From Streptomyces deccanensis (GTDB lineage: Bacteria > Actinomycetota > Actinomycetes > Streptomycetales > Streptomycetaceae): a DNA stretch of 64,000 nt. The stretch covers positions 8,680,001-8,744,000 of the forward strand of contig NZ_CP092431.1 in assembly GCF_022385335.1 (NCBI RefSeq). The letters run 5' to 3'. The notes under the pieces are model-generated. The model had not been told where the DNA came from. It saw only the letters and a program-made list of their open reading frames with translations, and did no database searches. Both the position numbers and the translations under genes were made by a program. Below, one piece after another: positions 49,923 through 57,327 of this stretch. Position 1 is the first letter of the stretch, and every line of letters starts with the position of its first letter.

Positions 49923-50861
49923 TCAGTCATCGGCGGCGGTCTGCCCGTCGCCCCCGCCGCCGCGCAGGGCGACGGCGTACATCTCGTCGGCGTCGAGGCG
50001 GCGCAGCTCCTCGGCGATCAACTCGGAGGTGGCGCGCACCTTCAGGGCGAGGGTGCGGGACGGCTGGCCGGGCAGCGTGAGTGTGGCGAGCGGGCCCTCG
50101 GGGCGGTCGATGACGATCTCGCCCTTCGCGGTGCCGAGCCGTACCCCCGTGACCACCGGTCCGGCGGTCAGGACGCGCTCCACGGACACGCCGAGGCGGG
50201 CCTCCAGCCAGCGGGCCAGCAGTTCGGCGCTGGGGTTGTCGGCCTCGCTCTCCACGGCGGCCGTGGTGATGGTCTCCTTGGCCTGGTCGAGCGCGGCGGC
50301 GAGCATGGAGCGCCACGGCGTGAGCCGCGTCCAGGCGAGGTCGGTGTCGCCGGGGGTGTACGCCGCGACCCGCTGTTCGAGCGCGGCGAGCGGGGTCTCC
50401 ACGGCGTACATGTCGGTGATCCGGCGCTGGGCGAGCGCGCCCAGCGGGTCCTTCGCCGGGTTCTCCGGCGCGTCGACCGGCCACCACACCACCACCGGCG
50501 CGTCCGGCAGCAGCAGCGGCAGGACCACCGAGTCGGCGTGGTCGGACACCTCGCCGTACGTCCGCAGCACGACCGTCTCGCCGGTGCCGGCGTCGGCGCC
50601 GACCCGTACCTCGGCGTCCAGGTGCGACTTGGTGCGGTCCTTCGGGGTGCGGGCGTGCCGCTTGATGACGACCAGGGTGCGCGAGGGGTGCTCGTGCGAG
50701 GCCTCCTCGGCGGCCTTGATCGAGTCGTACGCGTTCTCCTCGTCCGTCACGATCACCATCGTGAGGACCATGCCCACGGCCGGCGTGCCGATGGCCCGGC
50801 GGCCCTGCACCAGGGCCTTGTTGATCTTGCTTGCCGTGGTGTCAGTCAGGTCGATCTTCAT
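49923..50861 (-). CDS. opcA: OpcA, glucose-6-phosphate dehydrogenase assembly protein
   Basis: Non-enzymatic partner of G6PDH, 312 aa. The N-terminus MKIDLTDTTASKINKALV is typical of actinomycete OpcA, and VVVWWPVDAPENPAKDPLG lies in the conserved centre. ATG 50861 overlaps the zwf stop (ATGA), so the two subunits are made in step. In actinobacteria and cyanobacteria OpcA is needed for full G6PDH activity and links it to the redox state. The open frame extending 20 codons upstream is not used. Confidence 0.9.
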   Translation of the reverse strand: MKIDLTDTTASKINKALVQGRRAIGTPAVGMVLTMVIVTDEENAYDSIKAAEEASHEHPSRTLVVIKRHARTPKDRTKSHLDAEVRVGADAGTGETVVLRTYGEVSDHADSVVLPLLLPDAPVVVWWPVDAPENPAKDPLGALAQRRITDMYAVETPLAALEQRVAAYTPGDTDLAWTRLTPWRSMLAAALDQAKETITTAAVESEADNPSAELLARWLEARLGVSVERVLTAGPVVTGVRLGTAKGEIVIDRPEGPLATLTLPGQPSRTLALKVRATSELIAEELRRLDADEMYAVALRGGGGDGQTAADD

Positions 50862-52387
50862 GGCCTGCGCCAGCTCCGTCCGTCTTGTGCGAGCATCTCG
50901 TCCGCTTCCGCGGGCCCCCAACCGCCCGAGGCGTACTGCGCGGGCCTGCCGTGCCTCGCCCAGTACTCCTCGATCGGGTCGAGGATCTTCCAGGACTCCT
51001 CCACCTCCTGGTGGCGGGGGAAGAGGTTGGCGTCGCCGAGCAGCACATCAAGGATCAGCCGTTCGTACGCCTCCGGGCTGGACTCCGTGAACGACTCGCC
51101 GTACGCGAAGTCCATCGTGACGTCCCGGATCTCCATCGAGGTACCCGGCACCTTCGAACCGAAGCGCACGGTCATCCCCTCGTCCGGTTGCACCCGGATG
51201 ACGATCGCGTTCTGCCCCAGTTCCTCCGTGGCGGTGGAGTCGAACGGGGAGTGCGGGGCGCGCTGGAAGACGACCGCGATCTCGGTGACCCGGCGGCCGA
51301 GCCGCTTGCCGGTGCGCAGGTAGAAGGGGACGCCCGCCCAACGGCGGTTGTCGATGCCGAGCTTGACCGCCGCGTAGGTGTCGGTGGTGGAGGACGGGTC
51401 GATGCCCTCCTCCTCCAGATAGCCGAGCACCTGCTCGCCGCCCTGCCAGCCGCCCGCGTACTGGCCGCGCACGGTGTGCCGGCCCAGGTCCTCCGGCAGC
51501 CGCACGGCCTTGAGCGCCTTCAGCTTCTCGGTCAGCAGCGACTCGGCGTCGAAGGCCGCCGGTTCCTCCATGGCGGTCAGGGCCAACAGCTGCAGCAGAT
51601 GGTTCTGGATGACGTCGCGGGCCGAGCCGATGCCGTCGTAGTACCCGGCGCGACCGCCGATGCCGATGTCCTCGGCCATGGTGATCTGCACGTGGTCGAC
51701 GTAACTCCGGTTCCAGATGGGCTCGTACATCTGGTTGGCGAAGCGGAGCGCCAGGATGTTCTGGACGGTCTCCTTGCCGAGGTAGTGGTCGATGCGGAAG
51801 ACCTGCTCGGGGTCGAACACCTCGTGCAGGACCGCGTTCAGCTCGCGGGCGCTCGCCAGGTCGTGGCCGAACGGCTTCTCGATGACCGCGCGCCGCCAGG
51901 AACCCTCGGGCGGACTGGCCAGACCGTGCTTCTTGAGCTGCTTGACGACCTTCGGGAACATGCTCGGCGGCACGGAGAGGTAGAAGGCGAAGTTGCCGCC
52001 GGTGCCTCGCGAGACGTCCAGTTCCTCGACGGCCTCGCGGAGCCGCTTGAACGCCTCGTCGTCACCGAAGTCGCCCGGGATGAAGCGCATCCCCTCGGCG
52101 AGCTGCTGCCAGACCTCCTCGCGGAACTCGGTGCGGGCGTGCTCGCGGACCGCGTCGTGCACGATCTGCGCGAAGTCCTCGTCCTCCCAGTCCCGGCGGG
52201 CGAACCCCACCAGCGAGAAGCCCGGCGGCAGCAGACCTCGGTTGGCCAGGTCGTACACGGCCGGCATCAGCTTCTTGCGGGACAGGTCGCCGGTCACCCC
52301 GAAGATGACGAGCCCGGACGGGCCCGCGATCTTCGGGAGCCGGCGATCGCCCGCGTCCCGGAGCGGGTTGAGCCACTCGGCGGTCAT
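50858..52387 (-). CDS. zwf: Glucose-6-phosphate 1-dehydrogenase
   Basis: NADP-dependent first enzyme of the oxidative pentose phosphate pathway, 509 aa, the normal length. It shows the cofactor motif GVTGDLSRKKL and the active-site sequence RIDHYLGKE. ATG 52387 overlaps the end of a short upstream ORF by 4 bp, which suggests translational coupling. It overlaps opcA at its 3' end. The gene order differs from S. coelicolor cluster 2 in that tal is absent upstream. Confidence 0.93.
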   Translation of the reverse strand: MTAEWLNPLRDAGDRRLPKIAGPSGLVIFGVTGDLSRKKLMPAVYDLANRGLLPPGFSLVGFARRDWEDEDFAQIVHDAVREHARTEFREEVWQQLAEGMRFIPGDFGDDEAFKRLREAVEELDVSRGTGGNFAFYLSVPPSMFPKVVKQLKKHGLASPPEGSWRRAVIEKPFGHDLASARELNAVLHEVFDPEQVFRIDHYLGKETVQNILALRFANQMYEPIWNRSYVDHVQITMAEDIGIGGRAGYYDGIGSARDVIQNHLLQLLALTAMEEPAAFDAESLLTEKLKALKAVRLPEDLGRHTVRGQYAGGWQGGEQVLGYLEEEGIDPSSTTDTYAAVKLGIDNRRWAGVPFYLRTGKRLGRRVTEIAVVFQRAPHSPFDSTATEELGQNAIVIRVQPDEGMTVRFGSKVPGTSMEIRDVTMDFAYGESFTESSPEAYERLILDVLLGDANLFPRHQEVEESWKILDPIEEYWARHGRPAQYASGGWGPAEADEMLAQDGRSWRRP

Positions 52388-52497
52388 TCCCCATCAACTC
52401 CCTTGCTGTTCGAGGACTTGCTCACCGCGATGTCCGGGTGGTCGGAGCCCCGGCCGTCGGCGGCCGCCACGGTCGCTTCGGTGGTCACAGTGATCAT
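52384..52497 (-). CDS. Short coupled ORF between tkt and zwf
   Basis: A 37-codon frame (ATG 52497, or GTG 52488 nine nucleotides later) with AAGGA upstream. Its TGA overlaps the ATG of zwf. The peptide is Thr/Ala/Ser-rich and matches no family I know. It occupies the place where transaldolase sits in S. coelicolor, so it could be a leader ORF that brings ribosomes to zwf or the remnant of a deleted gene. Confidence 0.4.
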   Translation of the reverse strand: MITVTTEATVAAADGRGSDHPDIAVSKSSNSKGVDGE

Positions 52498-52516
52498 CTT
52501 CCTTCAGGTGCGTGCC

Positions 52517-54586
52517 TCAGCCGTGGACGGCGTCGGGCCGCGTCGTGCGGGCGAGCACGGCCTTCGCCACGGCGACGACGTTCTCGGCGGTGAAGCCGTA
52601 CTCGGCGAACAGGGTCTTCGCGTCGGCGGAGGCGCCGAAGTGTTCGAGGGAGACGATGCGGCCGTGGTCACCGACGTAGCGGTACCAGGTCAGACCGATC
52701 CCCGCCTCGACCGCCACGCGGGCCTTCACGGACGGCGGCAGCACGCTCTCCCGGTAGGCGCGCGGCTGCTCCTCGAACCACTCCACCGACGGCATCGACA
52801 CCACCCGGGTGCCGACCCCCTCGGCCTCCAGCCGCTCCCGCGCGGCCACGGCCAGCTGCACCTCGGAGCCGGTGGCGATCAGGATCAGCTCCGGGGTCGC
52901 GGTCGAGGACTCCTCCCGTACGTAACCACCCTTCGCCGTACGGGAGTCGGGTGCGTATGTGGGTACGCCCTGGCGGGTGAGTGCCAGCCCGTGCGGGGCC
53001 GGGTTCGTGGTGTGCCGCTTCAGGATCTCGGCCCAGGCGATCGCCGTCTCGTTGGCGTCGGCCGGGCGGACGAGGTTCAGTCCGGGGATGGCGCGCAGGG
53101 AGGCCAGGTGTTCGACCGGCTGATGGGTGGGACCGTCCTCGCCGAGACCGATGGAGTCGTGCGTCCAGACGTACGTCACCGGCAGCTGCATCAGCGCCGA
53201 CAGGCGGACGGCGTTGCGCATGTAGTCCGAGAACACCAGGAACGTGCCGCCGTAGACACGGGTGTTGCCGTGCAGCGCGATGCCGTTCATCTCGGCGGCC
53301 ATGGAGTGCTCACGGATGCCGAAGTGGATCGTGCGGCCGTACGGGTCGGCCTCGGGGAGCGGGTTGCCCGCCGGCAGGAACGACGACGTCGTGTCGATGG
53401 TGGTGTTGTTCGACCCGGCGAGGTCGGCGGAGCCGCCCCACAGCTCGGGGATCACCGCGCCCAGCGCCTGGAGGACCTTGCCGGACGCGGCCCGGGTCGC
53501 CACGGAGGTGCCCTCCTCGAAGACGGGCAGCGCACGCTCCCAGCCCTCGGGCAGGCGGCCCGCGACCACCCGGTCGAAGAGCCGGGCCCGTTCGGGGGAG
53601 GCGGCGCGCCATTCGGCGATCCGCTTGTCCCAGGCGGCGTGCGCCTCGGCGCCCCGGTCGAGGGCGCGCCGGGTGTGGGCGAGCACGTCGTCGGCGACGT
53701 CGAACGTCTTGTCCGCGTCGAAGCCGAGGACCCGCTTGGTGGCGGCGACCTCGTCCTCGCCGAGCGCGGAGCCGTGGGAGGCCTCGGTGTTCTGCGCGTT
53801 CGGGGCAGGCCAGGCGATGATCGTGCGCATCGCGATGATCGAGGGACGCGAGGTCTCCTCCCGCGCGGCCGACAGCGCGTCGTACAGGGCGTGCACGTCG
53901 ACGTTGCCGTTGAAGGCCGGCTCGATCCGCTGCACGTGCCAGCCGTACGCCTCGTACCGCTTCAGCACGTCCTCGGAGAACGCGGTGGCCGTGTCGCCCT
54001 CGATGGAGATGTGGTTGTCGTCGTACAGGAAGACCAGGTTGCCCAGCTTCTGATGGCCCGCCAGGGAGGAGGCCTCGGCGGAGATGCCCTCCTCCAGGTC
54101 GCCGTCGGAGACGATCGTCCAGACGGTGTGGTCGAACGGGGAGGTCCCCTCGGGGGCGTCCGGGTCGAACAGGCCGCGCTCGTAGCGGGCGGCCATCGCC
54201 ATGCCGACGGCGTTGGCGACCCCCTGGCCCAGCGGACCCGTGGTGGTCTCGACCCCGGCGGTGTGCCCGTACTCCGGATGACCCGGCGTCTTCGAACCGT
54301 GCGTCCGGTACGCCTTGAGATCGTCCAGCTCCAGCTCGTACCCGGCCAGGTACAGCTGCGTGTAGAGGGTCAGCGAGGTGTGGCCGGGGGAGAGGACGAA
54401 GCGGTCGCGGCCGGTCCACTCCGGGTCGGCGGGATCGTGACGCATCACCTTCTGAAAGAGCGTGTACGCGGCGGGCGCCAGGCTCATCGCCGTGCCCGGG
54501 TGCCCGTTGCCGACCTTCTGCACGGCGTCGGCGGCCAACAGGCGGGCGGTGTCGACGGCGCGTCGGTCGAGTTCTGTCCAGTTCAT
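52517..54586 (-). CDS. tkt: Transketolase
   Basis: TPP-dependent enzyme of the non-oxidative pentose phosphate pathway, 689 aa. GHPGTAM holds an active-site His, GDGDLEEGIS (here SDGDLEEGIS) is the TPP/Mg motif, and the middle domain contains FGIREHSMAAEMNGIALHG. ATG 54586 is chosen over TTG 54592, with AGGA 11 nt upstream. It is the first gene of the operon. Its promoter region, shared with a divergent AraC regulator, carries a perfect A/T-rich palindrome. Confidence 0.93.
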   Translation of the reverse strand: MNWTELDRRAVDTARLLAADAVQKVGNGHPGTAMSLAPAAYTLFQKVMRHDPADPEWTGRDRFVLSPGHTSLTLYTQLYLAGYELELDDLKAYRTHGSKTPGHPEYGHTAGVETTTGPLGQGVANAVGMAMAARYERGLFDPDAPEGTSPFDHTVWTIVSDGDLEEGISAEASSLAGHQKLGNLVFLYDDNHISIEGDTATAFSEDVLKRYEAYGWHVQRIEPAFNGNVDVHALYDALSAAREETSRPSIIAMRTIIAWPAPNAQNTEASHGSALGEDEVAATKRVLGFDADKTFDVADDVLAHTRRALDRGAEAHAAWDKRIAEWRAASPERARLFDRVVAGRLPEGWERALPVFEEGTSVATRAASGKVLQALGAVIPELWGGSADLAGSNNTTIDTTSSFLPAGNPLPEADPYGRTIHFGIREHSMAAEMNGIALHGNTRVYGGTFLVFSDYMRNAVRLSALMQLPVTYVWTHDSIGLGEDGPTHQPVEHLASLRAIPGLNLVRPADANETAIAWAEILKRHTTNPAPHGLALTRQGVPTYAPDSRTAKGGYVREESSTATPELILIATGSEVQLAVAARERLEAEGVGTRVVSMPSVEWFEEQPRAYRESVLPPSVKARVAVEAGIGLTWYRYVGDHGRIVSLEHFGASADAKTLFAEYGFTAENVVAVAKAVLARTTRPDAVHG

Positions 54587-54638
54587 CTTCAAGAAGTCCT
54601 CGATGAGACGGCGGAAAGGTTTCTGGCGTCTTCAAAAG

Positions 54639-54655
54639 TAAAAGTCTGACTTTTA
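54639..54655. promoter_or_regulatory. A/T-rich palindromic operator between tkt and AraC regulator
   Basis: TAAAAGTC-T-GACTTTTA, perfect 8-bp arms around a single T, in an otherwise GC-rich 135-bp divergent gap. It lies 53 bp from tkt and 67 bp from the regulator gene. Its composition and symmetry make a chance origin unlikely. The AraC-type neighbour or another dimeric regulator probably binds here. Confidence 0.65.
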
Positions 54656-54721
54656 TGAGGCGAGGTGGCGGTGTGCCAGCCTTCGGTGAAACTGGGACAC
54701 CGACGACGCGACGGCGAGGAC

Positions 54722-55627
54722 ATGACGGACAGAGACTTCCCCGACGGTGACCGGATCAAGACCTTCCCGTTCCCCGCCGACCGCGGCCTCTCCGGCGTCG
54801 GCATGCGGATCGGCCCGATGGACGGCCGGGGCCCCTGGCACGCGGACACACCCCTGGACGCGGGCGTACCCCTGGAAGGGGTCCACCGCATCGACTTCCA
54901 CGTGGTGATGCTGTTCGACGGCGGCCCGGTACGCCACATGATCGACTTCACCGAGTACGAGGCGGTCGCGGGCGAGCTGCTGTGGATACGGCCGGGGCAG
55001 GTGCATCGCTTCTCACACGCCACCGAGTACCGCGGGACCGTCCTCACCATGCAACCAGGCTTCCTGCCCCGCGCCACCGTCGAGACGACCGGCCTCTACC
55101 GCTACGACCTGCCGCCGCTGCTCCGCCCCGACGAGACCCAACTCGCGGGCCTGCGCGCCTCGTTGACCCAGCTGGAACGCGAGTACGCCGACACCGTCAC
55201 CCTGCCGCCCGCCCTGCACACCGCCGTCCTGCGGCACTCCCTGACGGCCTTCCTCCTGCGCCTCGCCCATCTCGCCGCCGGCGCCACGGAGGAGGCGCAC
55301 CGGCTCGACGACTCCACCTTCACCCGCTTCCGGGACGCCGTCGAGCGGGACTTCGCCGTCAACCACAGTGTCAGCGCCTACGCCGACGCGCTCGGCTACT
55401 CGCGCCGCACCCTGGTCCGCGCGGTCCGCTCGGCGACCGGCGAGACCCCGAAGGGCTTCATCGACAAGCGGGTCGTCCTGGAGGCGAAGCGGCTGCTGGC
55501 CCACACGGACCTGCCGATCGGCCGCGTGGGCGTCGCCGTCGGCTTCCCCGACGCGGCGAACTTCTCCAAGTTCTTCCACCTGCACGCCGGGACCACACCG
55601 GTGGCGTTCCGGGCGGAGATGCGATGA
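54722..55627 (+). CDS. AraC-family regulator with cupin sensor
   Basis: Regulator of 301 aa. An N-terminal cupin-type domain (FHVVMLFDGGPVRHMIDF, then ELLWIRPGQVHRF with its His) would bind a small ligand. The C-terminal AraC HTH pair contains SVSAYADALGYSRRTLVRAV and RVGVAVGFPDAANFSKFF. ATG 54722 has GAGGA ahead; the open frame starting at 54665 is less likely. It is divergent from tkt and so may adjust pentose-phosphate flux. Confidence 0.86.
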   Translation: MTDRDFPDGDRIKTFPFPADRGLSGVGMRIGPMDGRGPWHADTPLDAGVPLEGVHRIDFHVVMLFDGGPVRHMIDFTEYEAVAGELLWIRPGQVHRFSHATEYRGTVLTMQPGFLPRATVETTGLYRYDLPPLLRPDETQLAGLRASLTQLEREYADTVTLPPALHTAVLRHSLTAFLLRLAHLAAGATEEAHRLDDSTFTRFRDAVERDFAVNHSVSAYADALGYSRRTLVRAVRSATGETPKGFIDKRVVLEAKRLLAHTDLPIGRVGVAVGFPDAANFSKFFHLHAGTTPVAFRAEMR

Positions 55628-55634
55628 CACGCGA

Positions 55635-55672
55635 CGAGGGGCGGACCCCACCGCCGTGGAGTCCGCCCCTCG
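55635..55672. terminator. Bidirectional terminator between AraC regulator and GH16 gene
   Basis: Perfect 12-bp arms CGAGGGGCGGAC (55635-55646) and GTCCGCCCCTCG (55661-55672), 14-nt loop, filling the 58-bp convergent gap. Confidence 0.8.
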
Positions 55673-55685
55673 CACAACCCGGCTG

Positions 55686-57101
55686 TCAGCGGCCGAAGTT
55701 GAACCAGTTCACGTTCACGAAGTCCTGCGCCTGACCGCTGGTGAAGGTCAGATACACGTCATGGGTGCCGGTGACCCGGCTCATGTTCGCCGGCACCGTC
55801 CGCCATGACTGCCAGCCACCGGTGTTGGCGATCGAGAAACTGCCGACCGGCGCGTTCGACCGGCTGTCGAGCCTGACCTCGACCAGGCCGCTCACCCCCG
55901 CGTTGGCGCCGGAGGCCACCCGGGCGACGAACTGTGTCGCGGCCGTGGAGCCGAAGTTCACGTTCTGGAAGAGCGCCCAGTCGCCGTTGGCCAGCGCGCC
56001 GATGTTCTGGCCGCCACCGGTGTCGGACGTGGACTCGGTGAGGGTGCCGCTCTGCCCGTTGTACGACTCGGCCTGGATGGCGCTGTACGCGTCCCGGGTG
56101 CCCGTCGGCGGCGGGGTGGTGGTGCCCCCGGCGGCCGACAGCACCTGCACGTAGTCGACGACCATCGGCACACCGGAGCGGGTGTCACCGTCGAGCCCGC
56201 CGCCGAACGCGTCGGGGAAGGCGCCGCCCATCGCCACGTTCAGGATGATGAAGAACCCGTGGTTGGTGGCGTTGGTCCAGGTGGTCGCGTCGACCTGGTT
56301 CGCGTTGACCGAGTGGAACTGGGTGCCGTCGACGGAGAACCGGATCGTCTCCGGGGTCACGGAGCGGTCCCACTCCATGGTGTACGTGTGGAACCCGGAC
56401 TGACAGGTCGTGCCGGGGCACGCCGTGGAGTTGCCGATGCCGGTCGTCTCGTTGCACGGGCCACCGGGGTTGGTGCCGCAGTGCATGGTGGCCCAGACCT
56501 GGTTGCGGCCCTGCACGTTCTCCATGATGTCCAGCTCGCCGACGCTCGGCCAGTTCTGGTAGTTGCCCCGGTAGGGCGCGCCCAGCATCCAGAACGCCGG
56601 CCAGTAGCCCTCGGCGGCCGTTCCGGTGACGTTCGGCATCTGGAGCCGGGACTCGACCCGCAGCTTGCCGCCCGCCGGGGGCTGGAAGTCGGTGCGGTTG
56701 GTCTCGATCCGGCCCGAGGTCCAGCGGCCGGCCGCGTCCCGGATCGGGGTGATGCGGAGGTTGCCGTTGCCGTCGAGGGAGACGTTGGCAGTGCTGTTCG
56801 TCATCGTCTCGACCTCGCCGGTGCCCCAGTTGGCGGGCCCGCCCGGGTACGAAGTCCCGGTCGCGTACTGCCAGTTGGAGGTGTTCACGCCGGTGCCGGC
56901 GGCGCCGTTGAAATCGTCGACGAAGACCTGCGTCCAGCCGGCGGGCGGGGTGGGGGCGGCGCCCTGCGCGGTCGTCGCCCACGCCGTGGCCAGCGCCAGC
57001 GCGGTGGCCACGGCGAGGAACGCGCGCCGGAGCGGGCGGCGGAGCGGGCGGCGACGTCCTGCGGGTGTTCCGGTGTCGGGTGTGCCGGGGGCTTCACTCA
57101 T
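55686..57101 (-). CDS. Secreted GH16 beta-glucanase with CBM6
   Basis: Extracellular endo-beta-1,3-glucanase (laminarinase type), 471 aa. Two arginine-rich stretches and a hydrophobic core (AFLAVATALALATAWATTA) form a long signal peptide with probable cleavage near AQGAA. The GH16 catalytic motif GELDIMEN gives Glu189, Asp191 and Glu194. After a Thr/Pro linker (TTTPPPTGT) a family 6 carbohydrate-binding module fills the C-terminus. CebR-like palindromes upstream suggest repression until oligosaccharides are present. ATG 57101 follows AGAGG. Confidence 0.9.
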   Translation of the reverse strand: MSEAPGTPDTGTPAGRRRPLRRPLRRAFLAVATALALATAWATTAQGAAPTPPAGWTQVFVDDFNGAAGTGVNTSNWQYATGTSYPGGPANWGTGEVETMTNSTANVSLDGNGNLRITPIRDAAGRWTSGRIETNRTDFQPPAGGKLRVESRLQMPNVTGTAAEGYWPAFWMLGAPYRGNYQNWPSVGELDIMENVQGRNQVWATMHCGTNPGGPCNETTGIGNSTACPGTTCQSGFHTYTMEWDRSVTPETIRFSVDGTQFHSVNANQVDATTWTNATNHGFFIILNVAMGGAFPDAFGGGLDGDTRSGVPMVVDYVQVLSAAGGTTTPPPTGTRDAYSAIQAESYNGQSGTLTESTSDTGGGQNIGALANGDWALFQNVNFGSTAATQFVARVASGANAGVSGLVEVRLDSRSNAPVGSFSIANTGGWQSWRTVPANMSRVTGTHDVYLTFTSGQAQDFVNVNWFNFGR

Positions 57102-57142
57102 GGCGGCCTCTTCGGTGTACGGAGTGAAAAGCGCGGGTGGGG

Positions 57143-57180
57143 GGAGCGCTCCGTGGAGTCCCGTCCTGAGAGCGCTCTCA
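57143..57180. promoter_or_regulatory. Two CebR/LacI-type boxes upstream of the GH16 gene
   Basis: TGAGAGCGCTCTCA (57167-57180) is a perfect 14-bp palindrome close to the Streptomyces CebR consensus TGGGAGCGCTCCCA. GGAGCGCTCC (57143-57152) is a second core, 26 bp away. Both lie 42-80 bp upstream of the GH16 start, where a LacI-family sugar repressor would block transcription. The rest of 57102-57327 holds no other element I recognise. Confidence 0.75.
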
Positions 57181-57327
57181 AAGAAGAGCGTGCGGTCAAT
57201 GTGCGCTCCGGCGCTGCGGGCGTCAAGAGTTAAAGCGGAGAAAGTCCTTGCGGGGGCGCCGAGTTCACGATCTGAAGACGCGCTGTCTCGGCCGGTGACC
57301 GGACCCGCTCGCCGATATGACGGGCCG

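Noticed and set aside
50831..54649. 1272-codon plus-strand ORF over zwf and tkt
   Set aside because: It is a GC-bias shadow; the minus strand encodes unmistakable opcA, zwf and transketolase with active-site motifs.
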